This document shows, one piece after another, positions 15,967 to 24,256 of a stretch of 52,904 nt of DNA. A model generated the notes under the pieces. It saw nothing but the letters and a program-made list of their open reading frames with translations, was not told the DNA's origin and searched no databases. The DNA is taken from contig VBID01000119.1 in the NCBI GenBank assembly GCA_005880615.1, positions 1 through 52,904 on the forward strand, read 5' to 3'. Positions within the stretch are counted from its first letter, which is position 1; each line of letters starts with the position of its first letter. A program made the position numbers and the translations under genes. Origin of the DNA: Chloroflexota bacterium (lineage in GTDB: Bacteria; Chloroflexota; Dormibacteria; CF-121).

Positions 15967-17595
15967 CTAGGCCAGCCCGGTGATGGTCCCCGCGCCGTCG
16001 ATGTCGATCCGGGTGTAGGCGGGCTCCTTGCCCAGGCCGGGCATCAGCTGGATGTCACCCGACAGCGCGACATTGAATCCAGCGCCGACCGACGGATACA
16101 CCGAGCGCACCGGGAAGGTGAACCCGCGCGGCCGCCCCTTCAACGCCGGGTCGTGGGACAGCGAGAGGTGCGTCTTGGACATGCAGACCGGCAGCGTTCC
16201 CATGCCGCGCTCGCTGAGCCAGTCGATCCGCTTCTGGCATTGCGGCAGGAATTCCACCCCACCGGCACCGTACAGGCGGTGGGCCAGGATCTCAATCTGT
16301 TCGCGGATCGGAGTCTGCGGTCCATACAGCGGCCGGAAGCCGTTGGCACCTCGACCCGCCCGGACCACGGCCTGGGCCAGCTCCACTGCCCCCTCGCCGC
16401 CGCGGCCAAAGCCGTCGTGGACGACCGCCTCCTCGGCTCCGTACCCGAGGGCCAGCTCGACCACCCGACCCAACTCCCGGTCGGTATCGGTCGGAAACTT
16501 GTTGACCGCGACCACCGGATGCAGCCCGAAGGCATGCACGATCTCCACGTGGGCGGCCAGGTTTTCGGCGCCGCGCTCCAGCGCATCCGCGTCCTCCACC
16601 TCAAGCTTGGACGCGCCGCCGTGCGCCTTCAGCGCCCGCACCGTGCAGACGACCACCGCGGTCGAGGGCTTCAAGTTCCCATAACGCGCCACGATGTGAC
16701 AGAACTTTTCCAGGCCCAAGTCGGCGCCGAAGCCGGCCTCGGTGACCACGATGTCGCCCAGCTTCAACGCGATCCGATCGGCGAGCAGCGAGTTGTTCCC
16801 ATGGGCGATGTTGCCGAACGGGCCCGCGTGCACGAGCGCGGGCTGCCCCTCCATGGTCTGCACCAGGTTTGGCAGGAGCGCATCCTTCAGCACCACGGTC
16901 ATCGCCCCCGCCACCCGCAAGTCGTCGGGCGTCACGATCGACCCATCGCGACGCTCCGCCACCAGGAGCCGGCCCAGCCGGGCCCGCAGGTCGGCCCGGT
17001 CGTGCGCCAGCGCCAGGATGGCCATGATCTCCGAGGCCGCGGCAATGATGAAGCTCGACTCCTGGGGCACGCCGTGCTCTGCCCCGCCGAGCCCGGTGAC
17101 GATGTGCCGGAGGGATCGGTCGTTCATGTCCAACGTGCGGGGCCAGCGCAGCGTCTTGGGCTCGATTCCCAGCGGATTGCCGTGAAAGATCGAGGCATCC
17201 ACCGCGGCCGCCAGCAGGTTGTGGGCGCTTTCGACGGCGTGGATGTCGCCGTTGAAGTGCAGGTTGATGTCTTCCATCGGCACCACCTGCGACCGTCCGC
17301 CGCCGGTGCCCCCGCCCTTGATCCCAAACAGTGGGCCCATGGACGGCTGCCGCAGGGCCAGCACCACCTTCTGGCCGATCCGGCCCAGCCCCTGCGTGAG
17401 CGCGATGGCGGAGGTGGTCTTGCCTTCCCCCGCGCGGGTCGGCGTCACCGCGGTCACCACCACCAGCTGCCCGTCGGGCCGGTCGCTCAGCCGGTCGATC
17501 GCCTCCAGCGAGACCTTGGCCTTGTACGGACCGTAGGAGATGATCTCCGAGGGCTTCAGTCCCAGCTCCGCGCCGACCTCGAGGATGGGCTTCAT
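15967..17595 (-). CDS. fhs: Formate-tetrahydrofolate ligase
   Basis: 542 residues, close to the ~556 norm. Fhs interconverts formate + ATP + THF with 10-formyl-THF; run backwards it yields ATP and formate. Landmarks: VTPTRAGEGKTTSAIALTQGL (P-loop, with two residues more than the usual TPAGEGKTT), LRQPSMGPLFGIKGGGTGGG, DINLHFNGDIHAV, LDMNDRSLR, GPFGNIAHGNNSLLAD, VVTEAGFGADLGLEKF, VVAVNKFPTDT and MSKTHLSLSHDP. It begins at 17595, overlapping the small protein gene by 4 nt, and is the last enzyme of the leftward corrinoid operon. In that context it would release C1 units as formate while conserving ATP, provided a FolD elsewhere supplies 10-formyl-THF. Confidence 0.97.
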   Translation of the reverse strand: MKPILEVGAELGLKPSEIISYGPYKAKVSLEAIDRLSDRPDGQLVVVTAVTPTRAGEGKTTSAIALTQGLGRIGQKVVLALRQPSMGPLFGIKGGGTGGGRSQVVPMEDINLHFNGDIHAVESAHNLLAAAVDASIFHGNPLGIEPKTLRWPRTLDMNDRSLRHIVTGLGGAEHGVPQESSFIIAAASEIMAILALAHDRADLRARLGRLLVAERRDGSIVTPDDLRVAGAMTVVLKDALLPNLVQTMEGQPALVHAGPFGNIAHGNNSLLADRIALKLGDIVVTEAGFGADLGLEKFCHIVARYGNLKPSTAVVVCTVRALKAHGGASKLEVEDADALERGAENLAAHVEIVHAFGLHPVVAVNKFPTDTDRELGRVVELALGYGAEEAVVHDGFGRGGEGAVELAQAVVRAGRGANGFRPLYGPQTPIREQIEILAHRLYGAGGVEFLPQCQKRIDWLSERGMGTLPVCMSKTHLSLSHDPALKGRPRGFTFPVRSVYPSVGAGFNVALSGDIQLMPGLGKEPAYTRIDIDGAGTITGLA

Positions 17596-17870
17596 GGCTT
17601 TTCCATCAAGCGAGAGCGGGGGTACGCCTGGTCCAGCTCTGTCACCAGGGCCTCGGCGACGTCCGCCGCGGATCCGGCGCGCTCCGCCTGCGGACTCCAG
17701 CGCCAGCCATCCAGATAGGCGTCCATCTCGGTTGACCCCTCCCGCATGGCATACGCATCGATCGCCGTCATGAACCGGTCGGGCAGCATCCGCTTCACCT
17801 CTCCCGTCTCATCCCACACCTTGACCTGCGAGGGAATGTGCTTCCAGTACATCACCTGATATCGCGCCAT
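17592..17870 (-). CDS. Small 'virulence factor' family protein (Virulence_fact domain)
   Basis: 92 residues. The sequence YWKHIPSQVKVWDETGEVKRMLPDRFMTAIDAYAMREG resembles the small Pfam family called Virulence_fact, whose name is historical and does not describe a function. I recall such genes beside DUF1638 and ASKHA activator genes in alphaproteobacterial demethylation clusters, and the same neighbours are present here. The protein is acidic at its C-terminus, without membrane segment or cysteine. Its start overlaps the DUF1638 stop by 1 nt and its stop overlaps fhs by 4 nt. A role in corrinoid protein handling is inference from context only. Confidence 0.7.
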   Translation of the reverse strand: MARYQVMYWKHIPSQVKVWDETGEVKRMLPDRFMTAIDAYAMREGSTEMDAYLDGWRWSPQAERAGSAADVAEALVTELDQAYPRSRLMEKP

Positions 17871-18466
17871 CAGGCAGCAGGGCGCTCCACCAGCTCGGCC
17901 AACCGGGTCTCCAGCTCCCCGAACCCGACCCGGCGAACCTGAAGCGGCAGTCCGAGAAACGACGCAATCTCGTGCGCCTTGGCGCGAAGCCGTCCATCCG
18001 GAACCTGCTGCAGATACAGGACGCCAGCGTAATTCCTGAAGTAGGTGTGCTTCAAGTCGGGATACCGGTCGAGTCCCAGCCCGCGCACCACCGCCCGCTC
18101 GAAGTTACGGACCAGCCAGTCGGTCAGGAAGAACGTGCCCGGCTGATCATCCGTCAGCCGCTCGAACTCGCGAGCCCCCGCGAACATCTCGTAGCAATGA
18201 GGCCCGCGCAGCGACACGGCGCCGTAGCGGGCCAGCACGGGCTCCAGGGCGCCCGCCGTGCCGCAATCGCCATACACGACCACCACCCGCGCATAGCGCG
18301 GGCTCAACTCGGCCAGCCGGCGCTCCACCGCCTCCACGATCTTCTTCGGATAGAAGTGGAGCATCGCCGGCACGCCGTACACGTCCACCTCCCATCCATG
18401 TCCATCCACGATCGCCTTCACCTCTCGACCCAGCGCCCCGCAGATGAGCAGCGCCACCGGCTTCAT
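17870..18466 (-). CDS. DUF1638 protein
   Basis: 198 residues. DUF1638 landmarks: LLICGALGREVKAIV at the start, a central YGDCGTAGALEPVL and a GPHCYEMFAG with adjacent Cys/His residues, and FFLTDWLVRNFERAVVRGLGLD. The conserved Cys and His residues could bind a metal or a cobalt ligand, but no activity is known to me. The gene overlaps the reductive activator upstream and the Virulence_fact gene downstream by 4 and 1 nt, so its stoichiometry is tied to the activator. I recall DUF1638 in archaeal and bacterial methylamine clusters. A role as corrinoid chaperone or activation partner is speculation. Confidence 0.82.
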   Translation of the reverse strand: MKPVALLICGALGREVKAIVDGHGWEVDVYGVPAMLHFYPKKIVEAVERRLAELSPRYARVVVVYGDCGTAGALEPVLARYGAVSLRGPHCYEMFAGAREFERLTDDQPGTFFLTDWLVRNFERAVVRGLGLDRYPDLKHTYFRNYAGVLYLQQVPDGRLRAKAHEIASFLGLPLQVRRVGFGELETRLAELVERPAA

Positions 18467-20292
18467 GCCACCGCCCCCAGCTCAGGAAACCCCAGCACCG
18501 ACACGAACGAATCGTTGAAGTCGGTGCGCCCGGACAGCTCGACGTACTCGATCGCCGCCGGCAGCTCGAAGGCGACCTGGCGCTCCCGGAACGACAGCAG
18601 GGTCATCTTGGCCCCCTCGCCGGCCGTGTTCCCCACCGAGAGGATGCGGTCCACGTCCACGGCGGGCACCAGCCCGATGATCTTGGCGCTCTCCGGGTTG
18701 AGGTACGAGCCGAACGATCCGCCAAGCAGCACCTCGTCCAGGTCGGCCGCGGTCACGCCCAGGATGTCCATCAGGACTTTGATCCCGGTCGCGATCGACC
18801 CCTTGGCGAACTGCAGCTCGCGGATGTCGCGCTGGGTCAAATAGATGCCGTCCGCCAGCAGAAACGCCCGCACCCCGTCGACCACGATCAGGCAATCAGA
18901 CAGCGGGTGTTCGGGCGCTTCCTCCCGGCTCTTCATCTTTCCCGAGGCGTCCACCAGCCCGACCACCCGCAGCTGGGCGACGATGTCGACCAGGCCGGAG
19001 CCGCAAATCCCGGTGGGCGCCACGTCGCCTCCGATCACTTGCAGCTCCACCCGGCCGGCGGTCAGCGTGACACCCTCGATGGCGCCCTCGGTGGCGCGCA
19101 TGCCGCACTTGATCTGGCTGCCCTCGAAGGCCGGTCCGGCGGGCGCCGCGGTGGCCAGCAGCCGGCGCGACGACCCGACCGCGATCTCGCCGTTGGTGCC
19201 CACGTCCACGAACACGCGCAGCTTCTCCTCTCGGGCCAGGCCGGTGGCCACGATGCCGCCCACGATGTCGGCGCCCACGTAGGCGCCCAGGATGGGCAGC
19301 GTCTGGATGCGCCCGTTCTCGTGGATCTCCAGGCCGATCTCGCGGGCCGGCAGGTAGAGCGGGTCGCGAAAGGCCGGGGTGAACGGCACCACGCCGATGG
19401 GCGCCGGGTCGATCCCCAGCAACAGGTGCAGCATAGTGGCGTTGCCAACGATCACCGTCTCATAGACACGGTCGCGCGACACGCCGGCCATCTCGTACAG
19501 CTCGCGCAGGATGCCGTTCATGGTGGCCAGCACGGCCGCCTGCAGCTCGGCAAGGGCCGCCGACCCGCTCATGGCATGGCTGATGCGCGAAATGACGTCC
19601 GCCCCAAAGGGCGCCTGGCCGTTCAGCGTCGAGCGCACGGCCTCCGCCATCCCGGTGCGCAGGTTCATCAGGGTGCCGACCAGCGTGGTGGTGCCCAGGT
19701 CGAAGGCCACGCCATAACTCTCGTCCCGCGTGTCGCCCGGCTCGACCGAGATCAGCTGGTCGCCGCCCAGCACCGCCGTCACCTTGAAGCCGGCCGCTCG
19801 CAGCACGGTCGGCAGGGTCGACAGCACGGCCAGGTCGGCCTTCATGTCGTGGCCCTCCGCAGTCAGCGCATCCTGCAGCCGTTCGACGTCGCTGCGCTGG
19901 TCTTCCAGGCTCGGCTCCGCCAGCTCGACGTACGCCTTGCGCACATTCGGGTCGAGCAGCACCAGGCGGTTGACGCCCATCGTGGCCGCCTTCGGCACCC
20001 GCAGCAGCTGCGGCACCAGGCAGATCGTGTCCTGGTAGACCTTGGCCTGGCAGGACAACCGCCAACCGGCCTCCAGCTCCGCGGCCGTCAGCTCCTTGCG
20101 GTCCGCGATGGTGACCTCTTTGGCCCCCTCGATCACCTGCACCTTGCACTTGCCGCAGGTGCCCCGCCCGCCGCAGGTCGAGTCGATGGGCAGCCCGATC
20201 CAGTGAGCCGCGCTGAACAGCGTGGTCCCGGATGGCACCCGGGTCGCCTTGTCGAAGGGGCGGTAGGTGACCTCCAGCTTCTTCTGGATCAT
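18463..20292 (-). CDS. Reductive activator of corrinoid proteins ([2Fe-2S] plus ASKHA/DUF4445)
   Basis: 609 residues. The N-terminus is a plant-type [2Fe-2S] ferredoxin domain with C40-x5-C46-x2-C49 and a fourth Cys at 81. The C-terminal ~400 residues are an ASKHA ATPase-like domain (DUF4445): YGVAFDLGTTTLVGTL, VIVGNATMLHLLLG, VFVDVGTNGEIAVG, TAAPAGPAFEGSQI, GICGSGLVDIVAQL and LLGGSFGSYLNPE. This is the layout of bacterial RACo rather than archaeal RamA, which has C-terminal 4Fe-4S clusters. Such proteins use ATP to reduce inactive Co(II) corrinoid to Co(I). The target here would be the corrinoid protein at 22614-23330. The start lies 4 nt after a long inverted repeat and has only a poor ribosome site. 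Confidence 0.93.
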   Translation of the reverse strand: MIQKKLEVTYRPFDKATRVPSGTTLFSAAHWIGLPIDSTCGGRGTCGKCKVQVIEGAKEVTIADRKELTAAELEAGWRLSCQAKVYQDTICLVPQLLRVPKAATMGVNRLVLLDPNVRKAYVELAEPSLEDQRSDVERLQDALTAEGHDMKADLAVLSTLPTVLRAAGFKVTAVLGGDQLISVEPGDTRDESYGVAFDLGTTTLVGTLMNLRTGMAEAVRSTLNGQAPFGADVISRISHAMSGSAALAELQAAVLATMNGILRELYEMAGVSRDRVYETVIVGNATMLHLLLGIDPAPIGVVPFTPAFRDPLYLPAREIGLEIHENGRIQTLPILGAYVGADIVGGIVATGLAREEKLRVFVDVGTNGEIAVGSSRRLLATAAPAGPAFEGSQIKCGMRATEGAIEGVTLTAGRVELQVIGGDVAPTGICGSGLVDIVAQLRVVGLVDASGKMKSREEAPEHPLSDCLIVVDGVRAFLLADGIYLTQRDIRELQFAKGSIATGIKVLMDILGVTAADLDEVLLGGSFGSYLNPESAKIIGLVPAVDVDRILSVGNTAGEGAKMTLLSFRERQVAFELPAAIEYVELSGRTDFNDSFVSVLGFPELGAVA

Positions 20293-20296
20293 GCGC

Positions 20297-20442
20297 AGTG
20301 TCCCGAGTCGGAGGTTCGGTCAGAAAGTCGCGGCCTCGGCGGCCGGTGCCAAGGCAGGGGCCCCCTAACGCCGGCATCAGCGCCAGAGGCGCCCGGCCGC
20401 CCAGGCCGATGAATTTCCAACGAATTTCTGACTTGGGACACT
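20297..20442. repeat. 146-bp inverted-repeat element between methyltransferase and activator genes
   Basis: Outer arms of 22 nt, at 20297-20318 and 20421-20442, are inverted copies matching at 18 of 22 positions (AGTGTCCC outermost on both sides). After a 12-nt unpaired stretch on each side, a second pair matches 15 of 16 (CGGCCTCGGCGGCCGG against CGGCCTGGGCGGCCGG, read on opposite strands). The element therefore folds into one long interrupted hairpin. It carries the stop codon of the upstream methyltransferase gene and ends 4 nt before the activator start codon. It may be a MITE-like insertion or a cis-acting RNA structure limiting activator translation. No clear target-site duplication is seen. 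Confidence 0.6.
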
Positions 20443-21304
20443 AAACCGCCGCCACCTTCTTCTGTTGCTCGCGAAAGTCGGCGATCCAGCGCATGGCGTA
20501 CTCGTCGTGGCCCAGCAGCAGGTCGCCGGCCATCACGGCCTTGCGAACGGCGGGCTCCAGCGCATTGGTCACCCCGCAGGTCAGTCCGGCATCCATGGCC
20601 AGCGGCAGGAAGGCCGCGTTGACGATCGGCCGGTCGGGAAGCCCAAACGACACGTTGGAGGCTCCGCAGGTCATGTTGTTACCCAGCGCATCGCGAATCA
20701 GCCGCATGGTGCGCAGCGTGATCACGCCTGCCTGTGGGTCGGCCGCCACGGTCATGGCGATCGGGTCGATGATCACGTCCTCGGCCGGGATCCCGTAATA
20801 GGCGGCTCGCTCCACGATCTTCCGAGCAATCTGGAGCCGCTCCTCGGGCACCATGGTGATGCCGGTTTCGTCGTTGGCCATCCCAATGACCGCGGCGCCG
20901 TACTTCTTCACCAGTGGCAGGATCCGATCCAGCCGCTCGTCCTCGGCGGTGACGGAGTTGACGAGCGCCTTGCCCTCATAGACCGGCAGGGCAGCCTCCA
21001 GCGCCTCGACCACCGAGGAGTCGATGCAGATCGGGACGTCGACCACCTCCTGGACGGATCGGATGGCCAGGACCAGCAGGGCCGGCTCGTCGATTCCCGG
21101 CACGCCGGCGTTGACGTCGAGCAATTGGGCCCCCGCCTGTACCTGGGCGATGGCGTCGGCCTTGACCCGGTCCATCTTGCCCGCCTTCATCTCGGCGGCC
21201 AGCACCTTGCGCCCGGTGGGATTGATCCGCTCCCCGATCATCACGAAGGGCCGCTCCCCCGAGATGACGACCTCCTTCGTGCGCGACCGAACCACGGTGT
21301 TCAC
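20441..21304 (-). CDS. Methyltetrahydrofolate:corrinoid methyltransferase (pterin-binding)
   Basis: 287 residues from a GTG at 21304, which overlaps the MetF-like stop as GTGA; the frame is open further but into metF. TIM-barrel pterin-binding domain: FVMIGERINPTGRKVL, GAQLLDVNAGVPG, PICIDSSVVEALEAAL, ALVNSVTAEDERL, GMANDETGI, IIDPIAMTV and TCGASNVSFGLPDRPIVNAAFL. These are landmarks of the AcsE/MtgA/MtvA group, which moves a methyl group between a corrinoid protein and THF. There is no cobalamin domain, so the partner is the separate corrinoid protein upstream. In catabolism the direction would be methyl-Co to THF. The stop codon lies inside the inverted-repeat element. Confidence 0.93.
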   Translation of the reverse strand: MNTVVRSRTKEVVISGERPFVMIGERINPTGRKVLAAEMKAGKMDRVKADAIAQVQAGAQLLDVNAGVPGIDEPALLVLAIRSVQEVVDVPICIDSSVVEALEAALPVYEGKALVNSVTAEDERLDRILPLVKKYGAAVIGMANDETGITMVPEERLQIARKIVERAAYYGIPAEDVIIDPIAMTVAADPQAGVITLRTMRLIRDALGNNMTCGASNVSFGLPDRPIVNAAFLPLAMDAGLTCGVTNALEPAVRKAVMAGDLLLGHDEYAMRWIADFREQQKKVAAV

Positions 21305-22242
21305 GCGGGAATCCCCACCACGCTGGGCCGGGGCAGCAGCCGGGCCTCCTCGATCACCCGCATCACGCCTTCCTCCCACTTGATGGCGATCACGTGCACC
21401 CCAGCCACGCCCGGGATCTGGCGCAGCTCGGCCACGATCTCGGTCGCGATCTTGATCCCCTCGGCACTCTGGTGCCCCGTCGGGACGCCCTCCAGGCGTC
21501 GCACGATCGCCTCCGGGACCGACACCCCGGGCACCTTGTCCTTCATGAAGCGGGCGGCGCGAGCCGACCGAGCCACTCCCACGGACGGCAGGATGAACAC
21601 CTGCTGGATGAGGCCCAGATCCCGCACCCGGGCCATGAACTCCCGGAAGCGCGGCACGTCGAAGACCAGCTGCGTCTGGATGAACTCGGCGCCGGCGGCC
21701 ACCTTCTTGCCCAGCCGCAGAGGCCGGAAGTCGAGGGGCGGGGCGAACGGGTTCTCCACGGCTCCAATAAAGAAGGATGGCGCCGCCTCCAGCTTCCGAC
21801 CGGACAGATACTCGCCTCGATCGCGCAGCCCGCGGGCGACCTCGATCAGCTGCAAGGAATCGATGTCGTAGATCGAGCGCGCCTGCGGGTGATCCCCCGC
21901 CGAGACGTCATCGCCGCTCATCAGCAGCACGTTGCGCACGCCCAGCGCGGCGGCGCCCATCAGGTCGGCCTGCAGGGCGAGCCGGTTCCGGTCGCGGGTG
22001 GCCAGCTGCATGATCGGCTCCACTCCCCGATCGATCAGGAGGCGGGCGGCCGCCAGCGACGACAGGTGCACGTGCGCGCCGGTGTTGTCGGTGCAGTTGA
22101 CGGCGTCCACGTGATCGCGCAGCGGGTCGACCTTCCGGAAGACCGCCCCCGGGTCGGCCGAATCCACCGCCGAGAGCTCGGCCGTGACCACGAACTGGCC
22201 CCGGCGCAGCAGCCCGGCCAGCCGGCTAGGCGCTCGGTCCAT
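21301..22242 (-). CDS. metF: Methylenetetrahydrofolate reductase-like protein (MetF family)
   Basis: 313 residues. FAD-dependent TIM barrel with VVTAELSAVDSADP (active-site region near the N-terminus), VDAVNCTDNTGAHVHLSSL, PIMQLATRDRNRLALQADLMGAAALGVRNVLLMSGDD, AAPSFFIGAVENPF, KKVAAGAEFIQTQLVFDV and VFILPSVGV. It would oxidise methyl-THF to methylene-THF in the demethylation direction. The neighbouring MetV-like gene overlaps by 17 nt, and the MetF+MetV pairing is known from acetogens and related bacteria, where the reductase is a complex. The electron acceptor cannot be judged. It is translationally coupled at both ends. Confidence 0.92.
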   Translation of the reverse strand: MDRAPSRLAGLLRRGQFVVTAELSAVDSADPGAVFRKVDPLRDHVDAVNCTDNTGAHVHLSSLAAARLLIDRGVEPIMQLATRDRNRLALQADLMGAAALGVRNVLLMSGDDVSAGDHPQARSIYDIDSLQLIEVARGLRDRGEYLSGRKLEAAPSFFIGAVENPFAPPLDFRPLRLGKKVAAGAEFIQTQLVFDVPRFREFMARVRDLGLIQQVFILPSVGVARSARAARFMKDKVPGVSVPEAIVRRLEGVPTGHQSAEGIKIATEIVAELRQIPGVAGVHVIAIKWEEGVMRVIEEARLLPRPSVVGIPA

Positions 22243-22609
22243 GCGCAGCCTGCCACCCCCTCGGGGTGGCCCGATCGCGTCCCGTCACCAGGTTGATCCA
22301 GGAGGACGACCCCTGGAGCCGCCAGTCGACGGGGGCGTTCACGTGGAACATGTGCTCGCGGTACACCGGGAGCTGGCGCGAGCGCTCCCAAGCCTGCACC
22401 CAGACGCAGGGTTTGTCCGGATAGACCTCGCACTTCCCGTCGGCGCGCACGCCGCCGCAGGGACCGTTGCGCAAATTCTTGGGACAGCGCATGGGGCAGG
22501 TCAGCCCCGTCGAGTGCAGGATGCACTGGCCGCACATCCGGCAGTCGAACATGGCCTCTTTGAGAGGCTTCTCCACGGAGACAACCGCCTTCTCGAGCAG
22601 GGTGGTCAC
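22226..22609 (-). CDS. metV: MetV-like zinc-binding partner of methylene-THF reductase (MTHFR C-terminal domain)
   Basis: 127 residues from a GTG at 22609, 4 nt after the corrinoid gene stop. Cys-rich core: C23-x2-C26-x2-C29, C38-x3-C42 and C51, within FDCRMCGQCILHSTGLTCPMRC and NGPCGG, then VYPDKPCVWVQAWERS. This is the methylene-tetrahydrofolate reductase C-terminal (MTHFR_C) family found as MetV in acetogens, which bridges MetF to electron-transfer partners. The C-terminus after ~105 is Arg/Ala-rich and overlaps the metF start by 17 nt. Stand-alone length is shorter than the ~200 residues of acetogen MetV, so only the metal-binding core is kept. Confidence 0.85.
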   Translation of the reverse strand: MTTLLEKAVVSVEKPLKEAMFDCRMCGQCILHSTGLTCPMRCPKNLRNGPCGGVRADGKCEVYPDKPCVWVQAWERSRQLPVYREHMFHVNAPVDWRLQGSSSWINLVTGRDRATPRGWQAAHGPSA

Positions 22610-22613
22610 CGGC

Positions 22614-23330
22614 CTATCCCTTTCGCAGCGTCTCGTCGATCAGCTTGACCGCCTGTTCCAGCGCGGCGCTCTGCGGCGCGTCTGCGGCGCCCAGGATCTC
22701 CTTCGCCTTGCGCGTCGCGAAGGAGGCATCCGGGGCATACCAGTCGGCGCCGGCCAGCTTCGCGTACTCCTCGGTGACCGGCGCGCCGCCGACCATCACC
22801 ACCACTTTCTCGCGCAGCCCGGCCTTCTTGAGGGCCTCGATGTTGACCTTGAACATGGGCATGGTGGTGGTCAGGAAGGCGGAGAAGCCGACGATGTGCG
22901 GTTCGTGCTGGCGGACCGCGTCCACGAACTTCTCGGGGGGCGTGTTCACGCCGAGGTCCACCACGTCGAAGCCCGCTCCCTCCAGCATGATGATCACCAG
23001 GTTCTTGCCGATGTCGTGGATATCGCCCTTGACCGTGCCGATCACGTACTTGCCGATGGGCTTGGCGCCGGTCTCGGCGATCAACGGGCGCAGGATGACC
23101 AGCGCCCCCTGCATGGCGCGCGCCGCGATCAGCATCTCCGGCACGAAGAAGTCGCCCTTCTCGAAGCGGCGTCCCACTTCCTCCAGGGACGGGATGAGCG
23201 CCTTGAACAGGATGTCCATCGGGTCCATGCCGAGCCTCAACCCTTCTTCGGTGAGCGCCTTCACCTCGGGCGCGTGCCCGTTGAGCGTGTGATCGAAGAG
23301 CTCCTGCCGAATCTCCTCCTCGCGGCTCAT
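22614..23330 (-). CDS. Corrinoid (methyl-carrier) protein of a methyltransferase system
   Basis: 238 residues. An N-terminal helical cap (about 1-90, with LIPSLEEVGRRFEKGDFFVPEMLIAARAM) and a C-terminal B12-binding Rossmann domain with D103-x-H105-x2-G108 (KGDIHDIGKN), giving base-off/His-on cobalt ligation. Further landmarks are GFDVVDLGVNTPPEKFV, GFSAFLTTTMPMF and VMVGGAPVTEEYAKLAGADWYAPDA. Members of the MttC/MtgC/MtvC group accept a methyl from an MttB-family enzyme and pass it to a THF methyltransferase; both partners are in this locus. A good AGGAGGAG site precedes the ATG, inside the end of the IclR gene (4-nt overlap). Confidence 0.95.
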   Translation of the reverse strand: MSREEEIRQELFDHTLNGHAPEVKALTEEGLRLGMDPMDILFKALIPSLEEVGRRFEKGDFFVPEMLIAARAMQGALVILRPLIAETGAKPIGKYVIGTVKGDIHDIGKNLVIIMLEGAGFDVVDLGVNTPPEKFVDAVRQHEPHIVGFSAFLTTTMPMFKVNIEALKKAGLREKVVVMVGGAPVTEEYAKLAGADWYAPDASFATRKAKEILGAADAPQSAALEQAVKLIDETLRKG

Positions 23331-24130
23331 GCCTTGCCTCCTCCTGTTGGGGATGGGATGAACCCCATCCGGCGTGAGATCGCCTCCGCCGCCTCGTGCG
23401 TCATTTCGCCCAGCTCACTCAGTCGTTGGGGCGAGACCCGGTAGGACGGTCCGGAAACGCTAACGGCCGCGATCACCTCGCCCCGTGAATCGCGCACCGG
23501 CGCCGCCACCGCATTCAACCCCACCTCGAGCTCCTCGAGCGTGAAGGCGTATCCGTCCTCGCGCACCCGCTGCAGCTGCTTCTCCAGGGTGGCCCGTTCG
23601 GTGATGGTTCGGGGCGTCAGCCGTGGCAGCGGCTTGCTCAGCAACCGGCGCCGATCGTCAGGGGACAGGAATGCCAGCAGCACCTTGCCAGTGGACGTGC
23701 AATGCATCGGGTTCTGCTTCCCGACCCAGTTGACGTTGACCACCAGGTGGGGCGCCGAGATCTGGTCGATGTTGACCACCTGGTCACCCTGGAGGAGGGC
23801 CAGGTTCACGGTCTCGCGCGTCCGGTCGGCCAGTTCCTGCATGACCGTCCGGGCGGCCCGGGCCAGATCTAGCTCTGCCACCACGGCCCCGGCCAGCCGC
23901 ACCAACCCGTAGCCCAGCCGGTACTTCTCCGAGGCCGGGTTCTGCTCGACCAGCCCGTGCTCCTGCAAGGTCGCCAGCAGCCGGGAGGCCGTCGATTTGT
24001 GCACCTCCAGCCGCCGGGCCAGCTCCGTGACCCCCAGCTCCCCGCCGGCATTGGCCAGCAGGTCCAGCATCTCCAAAGCGCGCCCGAGGGACTGAATCCG
24101 GTTGTTGCGCAGTGCAAAACCGGTGCTCAT
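23327..24130 (-). CDS. IclR family transcriptional regulator
   Basis: 267 residues. Winged helix-turn-helix at the N-terminus (ELGVTELARRLEVHKSTASRLLATLQEHGLVEQ, about 31-63) and an IclR effector-binding domain with CTSTGKVLLAFL, YAFTLEELEVGLNAVAAPVRDSRGEVIAAVSVSGP and EAAEAISRRMGF. It is the first gene of the leftward C1 operon and overlaps the corrinoid gene by 4 nt, so it probably controls its own operon in response to a substrate or product. It faces a divergent GntR gene across 144 bp, where operator sites are expected. The ATG at 24130 follows a poor ribosome site. Confidence 0.93.
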   Translation of the reverse strand: MSTGFALRNNRIQSLGRALEMLDLLANAGGELGVTELARRLEVHKSTASRLLATLQEHGLVEQNPASEKYRLGYGLVRLAGAVVAELDLARAARTVMQELADRTRETVNLALLQGDQVVNIDQISAPHLVVNVNWVGKQNPMHCTSTGKVLLAFLSPDDRRRLLSKPLPRLTPRTITERATLEKQLQRVREDGYAFTLEELEVGLNAVAAPVRDSRGEVIAAVSVSGPSYRVSPQRLSELGEMTHEAAEAISRRMGFIPSPTGGGKA

Positions 24131-24223
24131 GGCACAACACTAGCGAAGTGTGCGGCAAAAGGCAAGAGGGCGGGGCGACGACCCCTTGACGGTCCTCCGA
24201 AGCGGTGCTAGCGTTCGCCCGAG

Positions 24224-24256
24224 CCGATATATCAGCGTCATACGAGCGATATACGG
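24224..24256. promoter_or_regulatory. Inverted repeat upstream of the GntR gene, candidate operator
   Basis: CCGATATATC (24224-24233) and GATATACGG (24248-24256) are inverted copies differing by one extra base, separated by 14 nt, and are unusually AT-rich for this region. The site lies between the divergent IclR and GntR genes, 19 nt before the GTG of the GntR gene. A TTGACG hexamer is at 24186-24191. It may bind one of the two regulators or overlap the promoter. No experimental basis. Confidence 0.45.

Noticed and set aside
15379-17718. 779-codon plus-strand ORF and other long ORFs opposite fhs, the activator and the MttB-like gene
   Set aside because: They are antisense shadows of well-supported genes, have Arg/Pro/His/Gln-biased translations and no recognisable domain.
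17592-17870. A pathogenicity role for the small 'virulence factor' family protein
   Set aside because: The family name is historical; the surrounding genes are C1 metabolism and nothing in the sequence suggests virulence.
20297-20442. Intact insertion sequence
   Set aside because: Inverted ends are present but there is no transposase ORF within 146 bp and no clear target duplication, so it is called only an inverted-repeat element.
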